Source: Anaerolineaceae bacterium (GTDB lineage Bacteria > Chloroflexota > Anaerolineae > Anaerolineales > Villigracilaceae). From it: a stretch of DNA of 64,000 nucleotides. Shown here piece after piece: positions 25,161-34,204 of the stretch. Numbering within the stretch: the stretch's first letter is position 1; each line of letters begins with the position of its first letter. Position numbers and translations under genes: made by a program. Where the stretch lies: NCBI GenBank assembly GCA_009772985.1, contig WOUS01000004.1:1-64000 (forward strand), written 5' to 3'. A model generated the notes under the pieces. The model was given only the letters and a program-made list of their open reading frames with translations, ran no database searches and was not told where the DNA came from.

Positions 25161-26840
25161 TTATATCCACGTCGGTTCCTGGTACGTCCCGAACACTTCT
25201 TTCATCACGCCGATGATCTCGCCGAGCGTGGCGTAGGCGCGCACACAGTCCAGCAGGTGCGGCATGGTGTTCTCGGTTCCCTGGCAGGCCAGGCGCAGGC
25301 GGTCGAGGGACTGGCCCACGCGCCCATTATCGCGCTCCCGGCGCAGGTCCGCCAGCCGCTTCGACTGGCGTTCGTACCCGGCGGGGTCCATCTCCAGGAT
25401 CGGGATGGACGGCGGCTTGGCGTCCACGAAATCGTTCACGCCGACGATGGTGCGGGCGTGGCTGTCAATCTCGCGCTGGTAGGTGAAGGCCGCGTCGGCG
25501 ATCTCCGTCTGGAAGAATCCTTTATTGATGGCCGGCAGGACGCCGCCCAGGTCCTCGATGCGGCGGAAGTAGTCGCGCGCCTGGGCCTCGATCCGGTCGG
25601 TCAGCGCCTCGACAAAGTACGAGCCTCCGAGCGGATCGAGCGTGTTGGCCGCGCCCGACTCGGCGGCGATGATCTGCTGGGTGCGGAGCGCGACCGTGGC
25701 GGCCTGCTGGCTGGGCAGGGCGATGGCTTCGTCCATCGAGTTGGTGTGCAGCGACTGGGTCCCGCCCAGCACCGCCGCCAGCGCCTGGATGGCGACCCGC
25801 ACGACGTTGTTCGTCGGCTGCTGGACCGTGAGACTGACGCCGGCCGTCTGCGTGTGGAAGCGCAGCAGCCAGGAGCGCGGGTCCTTGGCGCCAAAGGTGT
25901 GGCGCATCTCGTGCGCCCAGATGCGCCGGGCGGCGCGGTATTTTGCAATTTCCTCGAAGAAGTCGTTGTGGGCGTTGAAGAAGAACGACAGGCGCGGCGC
26001 GAACTCGTCCACGTCCATGCCGCGGGCGATGCCCCAGCGGACGTATTCCATGCCGTCCGCCAGCGTGAAGGCCAGTTCCTGCGCGGCGGTGCTGCCCGCC
26101 TCGCGGATGTGGTAGCCGGAGATGGAAATCGTGTTCCACTGCGGGACTGCCTGCGAGCCGAACTCCATCGTGTCCACCACCAGCCGCATCGAAGGCTCCG
26201 GCGGGAAGATGTATTCCTTCTGGGCGATGTACTCTTTCAGGATGTCGTTCTGGGTGGTGCCGCGCAACTGGTCGGGGCGCACACCCTGCTGTTCGCCGAC
26301 GGCGATGTACATGGCCCACAGGATGGCGGCGGGCGAGTTGATGGTCATCGAGGTGGACACTTTGTCGAGGGCAATGCCGTCGAACAGGATTTCCATGTCC
26401 TTGAGCGAACTGACCGCCACGCCGCACTTGCCGAACTCGCCCAGCGCTTCCGGGGCGTCGCTGTCGTAGCCCATCAGGGTGGGCAGGTCGAAGGCGGTCG
26501 AGAGGCCGGTGCCGCCCTGCGAGAGCAGGTACTTGAAGCGGACGTTCGTCTCCTCCGCGGACCCGAAACCGGCGAACATGCGCATCGTCCAGAGTTTGCC
26601 CCGGTAGCCGGTGGCGTGGACGCCGCGCGTGTACGGGTACTCGCCGGGCAGGCCGAGGTCGTCCAGGTAATCGAAGTCCGGCAGGTCGAGCGGTGTGTAG
26701 AGGCGGTCCACTTCGTCGGAGGAAGTGGTGATGAACTTCGTCTGCCGCTCCGGGGCGCGCTGGAGCGTGGGGGCGAGCGTTTTCTCTTCCCACTCGGCCT
26801 GCGCCTTGCGGAGGGCATCCTGTTGTTTTGAGTCGGACAT
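25161..26840 (-). CDS. Methylmalonyl-CoA mutase, large (substrate-binding) subunit
   Basis: A 559-residue TIM-barrel subunit that lacks the C-terminal B12 domain, so it must partner with the separate small subunit at 13816-14244. Family signatures include [20 protein letters not shown] (start of the barrel), [29 protein letters not shown], the [15 protein letters not shown] segment and the [17 protein letters not shown] loop, ending in VFGTYQEP. It interconverts methylmalonyl-CoA and succinyl-CoA by an adenosylcobalamin radical, linking propionyl-CoA from odd-chain or branched substrates to the TCA cycle. Confidence 0.96.
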   Translation of the reverse strand: MSDSKQQDALRKAQAEWEEKTLAPTLQRAPERQTKFITTSSDEVDRLYTPLDLPDFDYLDDLGLPGEYPYTRGVHATGYRGKLWTMRMFAGFGSAEETNVRFKYLLSQGGTGLSTAFDLPTLMGYDSDAPEALGEFGKCGVAVSSLKDMEILFDGIALDKVSTSMTINSPAAILWAMYIAVGEQQGVRPDQLRGTTQNDILKEYIAQKEYIFPPEPSMRLVVDTMEFGSQAVPQWNTISISGYHIREAGSTAAQELAFTLADGMEYVRWGIARGMDVDEFAPRLSFFFNAHNDFFEEIAKYRAARRIWAHEMRHTFGAKDPRSWLLRFHTQTAGVSLTVQQPTNNVVRVAIQALAAVLGGTQSLHTNSMDEAIALPSQQAATVALRTQQIIAAESGAANTLDPLGGSYFVEALTDRIEAQARDYFRRIEDLGGVLPAINKGFFQTEIADAAFTYQREIDSHARTIVGVNDFVDAKPPSIPILEMDPAGYERQSKRLADLRRERDNGRVGQSLDRLRLACQGTENTMPHLLDCVRAYATLGEIIGVMKEVFGTYQEPTWI

Positions 26841-26849
26841 AAAATTCTC

Positions 26850-27707
26850 CTACCACTCAAAGGCCGGCTGTTCTTCGACAGCCGTGAACGTGTGATGCTC
26901 TTCGTCCGCCTGCACGCGCGAGACGGACATCTCCGGGTCGTGGACGTAGGCCAGCCAGCCGCCGTCGTCTGCCAGCGATTTTAGCAGCGTCTCCTTCTCC
27001 TGCATGAGCAGTTCGGGGAAGCGGTCGTAGCCCATCGTGATGGGCAGGTGCACCCAGGCGCGGCCCGGGATGAGGTCCGAGGCGAAGACGACGCGCTGGC
27101 CGTCCCAGCGCAGGTCGGGGCAGAGCAGGCCGGGCGTGTGGCCGTCGCTGACGAAAAAGCGGACGGTCAGGTCGTCGAAGGGCAGGATGTCATCCGGCTT
27201 GAGCAGGACGAGCCGTCCGCTCCGCTCGATCTGTTTGTTCAGCAGTGTGACGAACGAGGCGCGGTCGCGCGGGACCGGTCGCGCGGCGCGTTCCCAGCCG
27301 GCCTCGCTGACGTAGTATTTCGCGTTGGGGAAGAGCAGTTGCGGCTCCCGGCCGTCCTGCCACGCGGAGAGCAGTCCGCCGGCGTGGTCGAAGTGCAGGT
27401 GCGACAGGATGATGCCGGTCACGTCGGCTTCGGTGAAGCCGCGCTGTGCGAGCGATTTGAGCAGCATGTGCTCCGGCTCGTCCACGCCGAAGCGGGCGGA
27501 CAGTTTCGGGTCCAGGTACGCGCCGATGCCCGCGTCCACGAGCAGGACGTGCTTGCCGGTCACGGCGAGCAGGGCGCGGGTCCCGAGACGGATGCGGTTC
27601 TGCTCGTCGGCGGGAATCCATTTTTCCCACACCGCTTTCGGCGCGTTGCCGAACATCGCGCCGCCGTCCAACTTATACCGATTGCTCGGTACACTGAATA
27701 ATTTCAT
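26850..27707 (-). CDS. Metallo-beta-lactamase-fold hydrolase
   Basis: A 285-residue MBL-fold enzyme with the metal-binding HLHFDH motif (H103, H105, D107, H108), a second His in SDGHTPG and an acidic ligand in VFASDLI; a final His is in LAYVHDPE. Such enzymes often hydrolyse thioesters, lactones or glyoxalase-type substrates. It sits inside the acyl-CoA gene run, just upstream of the mutase large subunit, so a CoA-thioester substrate is plausible but not shown. Confidence 0.88.
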   Translation of the reverse strand: MKLFSVPSNRYKLDGGAMFGNAPKAVWEKWIPADEQNRIRLGTRALLAVTGKHVLLVDAGIGAYLDPKLSARFGVDEPEHMLLKSLAQRGFTEADVTGIILSHLHFDHAGGLLSAWQDGREPQLLFPNAKYYVSEAGWERAARPVPRDRASFVTLLNKQIERSGRLVLLKPDDILPFDDLTVRFFVSDGHTPGLLCPDLRWDGQRVVFASDLIPGRAWVHLPITMGYDRFPELLMQEKETLLKSLADDGGWLAYVHDPEMSVSRVQADEEHHTFTAVEEQPAFEW

Positions 27708-27719
27708 TCCGCTCCCTGT

Positions 27720-28865
27720 CTATTTACCGGTCAGCAGGGCGCGGGCGATGACCAGCCGCTGCACCTCGTTGGTGCCTTCGTAGATGCGGGTGATGCGGGC
27801 GTCGCGGTACATCCGCTCGACTTCATATTCGGTGACGTAGCCGTACCCGCCGTGGATCTGGATGGCCTCGTCGGTGACGAAGGAGGCCGTCTCGGAGGCG
27901 TGCATCTTGGCCATGGCCGACTCGGCCGCGAAGGGCTTGTGCTGGTCCTTGAGCCACGCGGCGCGGTAGACGATGAGCCGGCTGGTCTCGATGCGTGTGA
28001 ACATATCCGCCAGTTTGAACTGGATGGCCTGCAACTCGCTGATGGGATGCCCGAACTGCTCGCGTTCCTTCGAGTACGCCAGCGCCCGTTCGAACGCGCC
28101 TTCGGCGATGCCCAGCGCCTGCGCAGCGATGCCGATGCGCCCGCCGTTCAGCGTCTCCATGGCGATCTTGAAGCCCTGCGTTTCCTCGCCCAGCAGGTTC
28201 TCCTTCGGGACCCGGACGTTGTCCAGCGCGAACGAGGTGGTGCTGGTGCCGCGGATGCCGAGTTTGCTCTCGTTCTTCAGGATGACCACGCCCGGCGATT
28301 GCAGGTCCACGATGAAGGCCGAGAGTCCCTTGTGTTTCAGCGCCCGGTCCTTCGAGGCGACGACGATGCCGATGCCAAGAGAACCGCCGTTGGTGATGAA
28401 AAGTTTGCTGCCGTTGATGACGAACGCGTCGCCGTCCGCGCGGTAAGTGGTGGCGATGCCGGCCACGTCGGACCCGGCGCCTGGTTCGGTCAGGAGCAGG
28501 CAGCCGATGCGTTCGCCGCAGGCCAGCGGGGGCAGGTATTTCTTCTTCTGTTCCTCGGTGCCGAACTGGAGGATGGGGTCGCAGGCCAATGATGTATGTG
28601 CAGAGATGAGCACGCCGGTCGAGCCGCAGGCTTTCGACACTTCCTCCACCACGATGACGTAGGACAAAATGTCCATGCCTGCGCCGCCATAGGCTTCGGG
28701 CAGGTATGTGCCGAACATGCCCATCCCGCAGAGTTTTTTCACCAGTTCCGGCGGGATGGCGTGCTTCTCGTCAATCTCGATGGCGAGCGGTTTGACTTCC
28801 TTTTCGACAAACGTGCGGACGCTGCTTTGCAGCATCTTGTGTTCCTGGCTTAATTCGAAATCCAT
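27720..28865 (-). CDS. Acyl-CoA dehydrogenase (short-chain type)
   Basis: A 381-residue enzyme close to butyryl-CoA dehydrogenases: MDFELSQEHKML start, LLTEPGAGSDVAG near 123-135, FVINGSKLFITNGG, REQFGHPISELQAIQFKLADM, QIHGGYGYVTEYEVER and the catalytic Glu E363 in IYEGTNEVQ. It probably oxidises butyryl-CoA or a similar short acyl-CoA. It lies next to enoyl-CoA hydratase, 3-hydroxyacyl-CoA dehydrogenase and acetyl-CoA acetyltransferase genes, which together give a full butyrate-type beta-oxidation spiral. Confidence 0.95.
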   Translation of the reverse strand: MDFELSQEHKMLQSSVRTFVEKEVKPLAIEIDEKHAIPPELVKKLCGMGMFGTYLPEAYGGAGMDILSYVIVVEEVSKACGSTGVLISAHTSLACDPILQFGTEEQKKKYLPPLACGERIGCLLLTEPGAGSDVAGIATTYRADGDAFVINGSKLFITNGGSLGIGIVVASKDRALKHKGLSAFIVDLQSPGVVILKNESKLGIRGTSTTSFALDNVRVPKENLLGEETQGFKIAMETLNGGRIGIAAQALGIAEGAFERALAYSKEREQFGHPISELQAIQFKLADMFTRIETSRLIVYRAAWLKDQHKPFAAESAMAKMHASETASFVTDEAIQIHGGYGYVTEYEVERMYRDARITRIYEGTNEVQRLVIARALLTGK

Positions 28866-28884
28866 GGATACTCTCCGCTGTGGT

Positions 28885-28985
28885 TTTACCGCGAAGCCGC
28901 GAAGTGCGCGAAGATTCTTTGTGCCCGCGAAGGATTCCTTCGCGACCTCAGTGACTCTTCGCGGCCTGCGCGTCTTCGCGGTTAA
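28885..28985. repeat. Palindromic repeat (TTAACCGCGAAG type)
   Basis: Inverted ends TTACCGCGAAG and CTTCGCGGTTAA with several inner GCGAAG repeats fill nearly all of the gap between the hydratase stop and the dehydrogenase start. It carries no open frame of note. Confidence 0.72.
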
Positions 28986-28988
28986 GAA

Positions 28989-29771
28989 TCATTTTCCTTT
29001 GAACTCCGCCGGACGCTTCTCGACGAACGCCCGCATGCCTTCCTTCTGGTCCTCGCTGTTGAACAGCAGGCCGAACACCGCGCCCTCATAACGCAGGCCG
29101 TCCTCCTTCGCCATGTCCAGCCCGTGGCTGACGGCGTCCTTCGCGGCCGAGACGCCGAGGGCCCCGTTGGCGGCGATCCTTTTGGCGATCTCCATCACCC
29201 GCGCCATCAGTTCCTCCGCCGGAGCGACCTCGTTGACGAGGCCCCACTCGCGCGCCTGCCCGGCGGTCAACTGCTTGCCGCTGAAAATCATCTCCTTGGC
29301 CCGGTTGGGACCGATGAGCCGCGGCAGGTTCTGGGTCCCGCCGAAGCCGGGCATGATGCCGAGCGTGACCTCCGGCAGGCCGAGTTTGGCTTTCTCCGAG
29401 GCGTAGATAAAATCGCAGGCCAGCGCCAGTTCCAGGCCGCCGCCGAGGGCGTAGCCGTTGACCGCCGCGATGACCGGCTTTTTCATCTGCTCGATGGCGC
29501 GAATCATCTGCTGGCCGCGCTGTGCGAAGGCGCGCCCAGCCGCCGGGTCCATGTCCAACATTTCCTTGATGTCGCCGCCGGCCACGAACGCTTTCTCGCC
29601 CGCCCCGGTGATGACGACCACTTTCACGCCCGCGTCCGCTTCCAGCGCGTGCAGCGCGGAGTCCAGTTCCGCCACCACATCCGAGTTCAGGGCGTTCAGG
29701 CTCTGCGGGCGGTTGATCGTCACCACCGCAATGCCGTCAGTGGTTTCGATGAGAAGATTTTTTAATTCCAT
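28989..29771 (-). CDS. Enoyl-CoA hydratase
   Basis: A 260-residue crotonase-fold enzyme. The oxyanion-hole segments are AFVAGGDIKEM and ALGGGLELALACDF, and the two catalytic Glu are in GGGLE and in GLPEVTLG, so it should be an active hydratase. It adds water to the 2-enoyl-CoA made by the neighbouring dehydrogenase. I start it at 29771 (MELKNLLIE) with AGGAG upstream; a longer frame is derived from a repeat. Confidence 0.94.
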   Translation of the reverse strand: MELKNLLIETTDGIAVVTINRPQSLNALNSDVVAELDSALHALEADAGVKVVVITGAGEKAFVAGGDIKEMLDMDPAAGRAFAQRGQQMIRAIEQMKKPVIAAVNGYALGGGLELALACDFIYASEKAKLGLPEVTLGIMPGFGGTQNLPRLIGPNRAKEMIFSGKQLTAGQAREWGLVNEVAPAEELMARVMEIAKRIAANGALGVSAAKDAVSHGLDMAKEDGLRYEGAVFGLLFNSEDQKEGMRAFVEKRPAEFKGK

Positions 29772-29798
29772 GAACAATCTCCTGAAATACATTTCTTT

Positions 29799-29894
29799 GT
29801 GTCGCTGCGAGGCGGTGGTCTCCCGCCGAAGCAGTCTCCTGACCAGCGAGGGGATTGCTTTGTCGGGCAAAGAGCGCCCTCCTCGCAACGACAC
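29799..29894. repeat. Palindromic repeat upstream of the hydratase gene
   Basis: The 14-base ends GTGTCGCTGCGAGG and CCTCGCAACGACAC (one mismatch when folded) flank about 68 bases. Translated, it gives the SLRGGR/LLRRE-type peptides often mis-called at gene starts. Confidence 0.72.
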
Positions 29895-29941
29895 TGCTTT
29901 AGTCGCTTTTCAGCCGAACGACTGAAGTCGTTACTACGTCA

Positions 29942-30787
29942 CTAATACTGATAAAACCCTCGCCCGGATTTCTTGCCGAGATACCCGGCGTTCACCATCT
30001 TGACCAGCAGCGGGCAGGGGCGGAACTTGGGGTCCTTGAAGCCGTCGTACATCACGGTCAGGATCGCCAGCACGGTGTCGAGACCGATCAGGTCGGCCAG
30101 CGCCAGCGGGCCCATCGGATGGTTGGTGCCGAGTTTCATGCCCTTGTCAATGTCTTCGGCGGTGGCGATGCCCTCGTAGAGCACGAAGATGGCTTCGTTG
30201 ATCATCGGCATCAGCACGCGGTTGACGATGAAGCCGGGATAGTCCTGCGAGACGGCCATCGTCTTGCCCAGTTTTTCCACCAGCCCGGCGACCGTTTGGA
30301 AGGTCGCGTCGCTCGTCGCCAGCCCGCGGATGACCTCCACCAACTGCATCACCGGGACCGGGTTCATGAAGTGCATCCCGATGACCTTGTCCGGGCGTTT
30401 GGTGGCGGCCGCGATCTTGGTGATGGGGATGGAGGATGTGTTGGTTGCCAGGATGGCGCCGGGGTTGACGGCCTCGTCCAGTTTGCGGAAGAGGTCGAGT
30501 TTCAGTGTTTCGTTTTCCGTCGCCGCCTCGATGACCAGCCCGCAGTCGGCGAACCCGCTCAAATCCTTGACCACGGTGATCCGCCCCAGGATGGCCGGGA
30601 CGCTTTCCGCGGGGATGAGTCCTTTCTCGGCCTGCCGTCCCAGATTCTTCTCGATTGTCTTTAACGCCTTTTCGATTTGCGCGGGAAAAACATCGTACAG
30701 CCGCACTTCGTACTCGCGCTGCGCGAAAACGTGCGCGATCCCATTCCCCATCTGTCCGGCGCCCAAAACACCGACCATGTTGGACAT
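29942..30787 (-). CDS. 3-hydroxybutyryl-CoA dehydrogenase
   Basis: A 281-residue NAD(P)-dependent dehydrogenase. The nucleotide-binding motif is GAGQMG (9-14), the catalytic His is in HFMNPVPVMQLVE, and the substrate domain contains DYPGFIVNRVLMPMINEA and GTNHPMGPLALADLIGLD. It reduces acetoacetyl-CoA or oxidises 3-hydroxybutyryl-CoA. It is between the thiolase and the hydratase genes, completing the short-chain beta-oxidation set. AAAGGAG precedes the ATG. Confidence 0.95.
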   Translation of the reverse strand: MSNMVGVLGAGQMGNGIAHVFAQREYEVRLYDVFPAQIEKALKTIEKNLGRQAEKGLIPAESVPAILGRITVVKDLSGFADCGLVIEAATENETLKLDLFRKLDEAVNPGAILATNTSSIPITKIAAATKRPDKVIGMHFMNPVPVMQLVEVIRGLATSDATFQTVAGLVEKLGKTMAVSQDYPGFIVNRVLMPMINEAIFVLYEGIATAEDIDKGMKLGTNHPMGPLALADLIGLDTVLAILTVMYDGFKDPKFRPCPLLVKMVNAGYLGKKSGRGFYQY

Positions 30788-30863
30788 CGTGCTCTCCTTT
30801 GACTTTTCGATTTGAAACACCATGCGGATTTCAACGCTCTGAAATCCGCATGGATGACTGCAA

Positions 30864-32039
30864 CTAGACTCTTTCGAAGATGACGGCGACCGCCTCGCCG
30901 CCGCCGATGCACAGCGTAGCGAGTCCGTAGCGGACCTGGCGCCTGCCCATCTCGCGGACGAGCGTGGCCGCCAGCCGGCCCCCGCTCGCGCCGATGGGAT
31001 GCCCGATGGCCACCGCTCCGCCGTTGACGTTAACCTTCTCCGGGTCGAGTTTCAGTTCCTTGAGGGCGATCATGGCGACCGCCGCGAACGCCTCGTTGAC
31101 CTCGAACAGGTCAATGTCGGAGAGTTTCATCCCGGCGCGCGCGCAGGCGGCCTGGATGGCTCCCACCGGCGCGTCAGGGAACAGGTCCGGGGCGAGGCTG
31201 TTGGTGGCATAGGCCACCAGCCGCGCCTTCGGCGTCAGGTTATGCTTCTTGAGCGCCTGTTCGCCTGCCAGCAGGGTCAGCGCCGCGCCGTCGTTGATGC
31301 TCGATGCGTTGCCCGCGGTGACGGTCCCGTCCTTGGTGAATGCCGGGCGGAGGGCTTTCATCTTTTCGAAATCCACCCGGAACGGTTCTTCGTCATCGGC
31401 AACGACTTCGTCGCCCTTTTTGGTTTTCTTCACAACCGGGACAATTTCGTCCTTGAAGATTCCCTCTTTGACTGCTTTCTGCGCCTGCTGGTAGGAGCGG
31501 ATGGCGTACTCGTCCTGCGCCGCGCGGCTCAGGCCGTGGCGCGCCGCGGCGTCGTCGGCGAACTCGCCCATGTGCTTGCCGCTGTACGGGTCCTGCAGGC
31601 CGTCGTAGACCATCAGGTCGAGCAGTTCGCCGTGTCCCATGCGGTAGCCGTAGCGCGCTTTTTTCAGGAGGAACGGGGCCAGCGACATGTTTTCCATGCC
31701 CCCGGCGACGACGATTTCCGAGTCGCCCAGGGCGATGGAGCCGGCCCCCAGCATGATCGCTTTCAGTCCGCTCCCGCAGACCTTGTTGATGGTCATCGCG
31801 TGGACGCTGTCCGGCAGCCCCGCGTGACGCATGGCCTGCCGCGCCGGGGCCTGCCCGACCCCGCCGCCCAACACTTCCCCGATGATGACCTCGCTGACCG
31901 CTGCCGGGTCCAGTTTGCTCCGTTCCAGCAGCGCCTGGATCACTGTCGCCCCCAGGTGCGGCGCGTCCACGTCTGATAGCGCGCCGCCAAAAGAGCCGAA
32001 TGGCGTCCGCAGGGACTCCACGACAAAGGTATTGCTCAC
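30864..32039 (-). CDS. Acetyl-CoA C-acetyltransferase (thiolase)
   Basis: A 391-residue thiolase with the full catalytic set: nucleophile C88 in KVCGSGLKA, H347 in GHPIGASGGR and C377 in LCIGGGEA. I start it at a GTG (32039) because GGAGGAGGAG lies just upstream and the resulting length is exactly that of the family. It cleaves acetoacetyl-CoA to acetyl-CoA or condenses it. It is the first gene of this short-chain operon. Confidence 0.95.
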   Translation of the reverse strand: MSNTFVVESLRTPFGSFGGALSDVDAPHLGATVIQALLERSKLDPAAVSEVIIGEVLGGGVGQAPARQAMRHAGLPDSVHAMTINKVCGSGLKAIMLGAGSIALGDSEIVVAGGMENMSLAPFLLKKARYGYRMGHGELLDLMVYDGLQDPYSGKHMGEFADDAAARHGLSRAAQDEYAIRSYQQAQKAVKEGIFKDEIVPVVKKTKKGDEVVADDEEPFRVDFEKMKALRPAFTKDGTVTAGNASSINDGAALTLLAGEQALKKHNLTPKARLVAYATNSLAPDLFPDAPVGAIQAACARAGMKLSDIDLFEVNEAFAAVAMIALKELKLDPEKVNVNGGAVAIGHPIGASGGRLAATLVREMGRRQVRYGLATLCIGGGEAVAVIFERV

Positions 32040-32456
32040 TTTTCTCCTCCTCCGGCGGGATGTGTTCGATTGCAAAATAATTATACTTTATGACGTGGAT
32101 AATTACGAGTTAAGCAGTGCATTGTGAAAATTGTAATTATTAATATTCTCCCTGATTCGTTTTGGAGGGCTTCTCCGGAAAATATAAAATCCCGGAGGAA
32201 TGTTCCGGGATGATAGTGCATGTTTTTTCGGTCGTAAATTCAAGGCGCGGTTTTTGTCGGTAGCATCACAGTAAAACGTGGAGTCTTCACCGCCGAACAA
32301 ATTTAGCCACGCATACCCTGCGGGTACGATGTTGCACGAAGTACTCGAATTCTTCGTGGCAATTCGTGGCAGAAAAAGCACAGACCACGATTAGGCGCTG
32401 CGATACTTCAGAACAGGCCTCCTGCATAAGCGCCCGCCTGAAATGGAAATTTCTTT
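32040..32456. other. Long intergenic region, no gene seen
   Basis: The AT-rich first part (32060-32150) probably holds the promoter of the acyl-CoA operon, though I cannot pick a clean -35/-10. The rest contains a hairpin-like stretch (TCCCGGAGGAATGTTCCGGGA near 32191-32211) and repeat-like phrases such as AATTCTTCGTGGCAATTCGT. No open frame has a family match. Confidence 0.5.
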
Positions 32457-33212
32457 TCACCTTCCCAGCACCCGCGCCCGCTGGTGCATCTTGATGGACG
32501 GCCACAGGAACAGCGCGCCGCTCAAAGCCAGCACAGCCAGGTCGAGCCAGGGGTTGATCAACCCCTTTCCCAAAACGGCATGGTTCATCACGTCCTGGGC
32601 GTAGGTCAGCGGGGAGAGGTAGGCAATTGCCCGCGCAGCGGGAGCCATTTCGCCAAGAGGAATAAAAACGCCGCTGATGAAGAGCAGTCCCCAGCGCAGG
32701 AGCGTGCTGGGCATTTGCACGTCGCCGGGGTTGGTGGTGGGCATGGAGCCGAAGACCAATCCCAAAGTCGAGAAGGAGAACGCCCCCAGCAAAATGCCCG
32801 CGGCGAGCAATCCAGGCTGGAGGATGGTTGTCCCGAAGAACAGCAATCCCGCCAGCAATGCCACGCCTGAGACCGCGACGGCAAAGATTGTTCCCACCGC
32901 CGTCTTGCCGAGCAGCAGCGTCATCAGCGACATGGGCGCGGCCAGCAGGCGGTCGTATGTGCCGATGCGCCGCTCGGTCGGGATGATGAACGGTCCCGCC
33001 GCCCCGGCCGTGAAGAAGACCGTCATCGCCAGCAGGCGCGCCACCCCTTCCGCCGCGCCCATTTCCCGCTGCACCGAAAACGAGAAGAACATAAAGAACG
33101 GCATCGCGAAGCCGAACATGATCATGCCCGGCCGCAGGTAATAGACGCGCACATCCTTGACAGCCACCGTCCAGGCTTGCGCTAATTCGTTTTTGATTCG
33201 CTCGATATTCAT
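32457..33212 (-). CDS. ABC-2 type transporter permease
   Basis: A 251-residue permease with six predicted helices and the ABC-2 layout: a cytoplasmic N-terminus (AQAWTVAVKDVRVYYLRPG), the FFTAGAAGPFIIPTERRIGTYDRLLAAP coupling region, and FISGVFIPLGEMAPAARAIAYLSPLTYAQD near the end. It forms an exporter with the ATPase encoded upstream (four-base overlap). Substrate unknown; it could export a drug, lipid or polysaccharide. Confidence 0.9.
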   Translation of the reverse strand: MNIERIKNELAQAWTVAVKDVRVYYLRPGMIMFGFAMPFFMFFSFSVQREMGAAEGVARLLAMTVFFTAGAAGPFIIPTERRIGTYDRLLAAPMSLMTLLLGKTAVGTIFAVAVSGVALLAGLLFFGTTILQPGLLAAGILLGAFSFSTLGLVFGSMPTTNPGDVQMPSTLLRWGLLFISGVFIPLGEMAPAARAIAYLSPLTYAQDVMNHAVLGKGLINPWLDLAVLALSGALFLWPSIKMHQRARVLGR

Positions 33213-34204
33213 TTGCGGCCTCCCATTCCCTTGCGTCGGGGGTTATTTTCCTGAATTTCGTTCGTGACTATGCCCACCTGCCCGCCCGTGATTTCGAGGA
33301 AGACATCCTCCAGGCTGGGTCCCAGCGTGTTCAGGCTGACGATACGCAGGGCATGGGACTCGGCGTACTGGACGATGCGCGGCAGCAGCGCCGACGGGTC
33401 ATCGGTGTACAAGCGCAGCTTGTCTCCGACTTTGACCTGAGTCGTCACCCCAGGCATGGATTCCAGCCCCGGGCTTTTTTCTGCCATCTCCCCCTCGAAA
33501 GCCACTTCCACTGATTGGGCGCGGCGGAAGTTGGCTTTGAGCCGTTCGGGCGTGTCAATGGCGGCGATCTTGCCATGCGAGATGATCGCCACGCGGTCGC
33601 ATAACTGGTTGGCTTCCTCGATTTGGTGCGTGGTGACGAACACGGTCGTGCCTTCGGCGTTCATGCTGCGGATCAATTTCCAGATGGCGCGGATGCTCTG
33701 CGTGTCCAGCCCGGGCGTGGGTTCGTCGAGGAAAAGTAGGGACGGTTTGTGGATGATGGCCATGGCGATGCTCAAACGGCGGCGCATCCCTTTGGAAAAG
33801 TTCTCGGCTTTGATAGCGCGCTTCTCCCACAGGCCGAAAGTTTCCAACAATTCCTGGGCGCGTTTCGCCCGCTCGCCGCGCGGCACACGGTAAATGCTGG
33901 CGGTGAACATCAGGTTGTCCCAGGCGGTCAGTTCGGTGTAGACGTTGGATTCTTCGGGAACCAGCCCGATTTGCTGTTTGGCGGGATAAGAGTCACGGGC
34001 GAGATCATGCCCGTTGATCAGGATGCGTCCCTCGGTCGGGGTGAGAAGCGTGGTCAACATCCGCTGGGTGGTGGTCTTCCCCGCGCCGTTCGGGCCGAGA
34101 AATCCGAAAATCTCGCCCTGCTTGACGGTGAAGTTGACGTGATCCACCGCCAAAAATTTGTCGTAATACTTGGTCAGGTTCTCCACTTCGATGGCATTGT
34201 TCAT
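33209..34204 (-). CDS. ABC transporter ATP-binding protein (DrrA-like)
   Basis: A 331-residue ATPase with Walker A GPNGAGKTT (about 35-43), the signature FSKGMRRRLSIAMA near 137 and Walker B LLFLDEPTPGLD, then the H-loop VTTHQIEEAN. The C-terminal extension (about 225-331) resembles that of daunorubicin-resistance ATPases. It overlaps both neighbours by four bases, so it is translated together with the permease and the upstream methyltransferase. Confidence 0.93.
   Translation of the reverse strand: MNNAIEVENLTKYYDKFLAVDHVNFTVKQGEIFGFLGPNGAGKTTTQRMLTTLLTPTEGRILINGHDLARDSYPAKQQIGLVPEESNVYTELTAWDNLMFTASIYRVPRGERAKRAQELLETFGLWEKRAIKAENFSKGMRRRLSIAMAIIHKPSLLFLDEPTPGLDTQSIRAIWKLIRSMNAEGTTVFVTTHQIEEANQLCDRVAIISHGKIAAIDTPERLKANFRRAQSVEVAFEGEMAEKSPGLESMPGVTTQVKVGDKLRLYTDDPSALLPRIVQYAESHALRIVSLNTLGPSLEDVFLEITGGQVGIVTNEIQENNPRRKGMGGRK

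Noticed and set aside
25522..26856. 444-codon minus-strand frame over the mutase large subunit gene
   Set aside because: Arg/Pro/His-rich shadow in another frame of a clear mutase gene.
32287..32505. Short minus-strand frames between the thiolase and the ABC permease
   Set aside because: They read through repeat-like phrases and overlap the permease start region, with no ribosome site.
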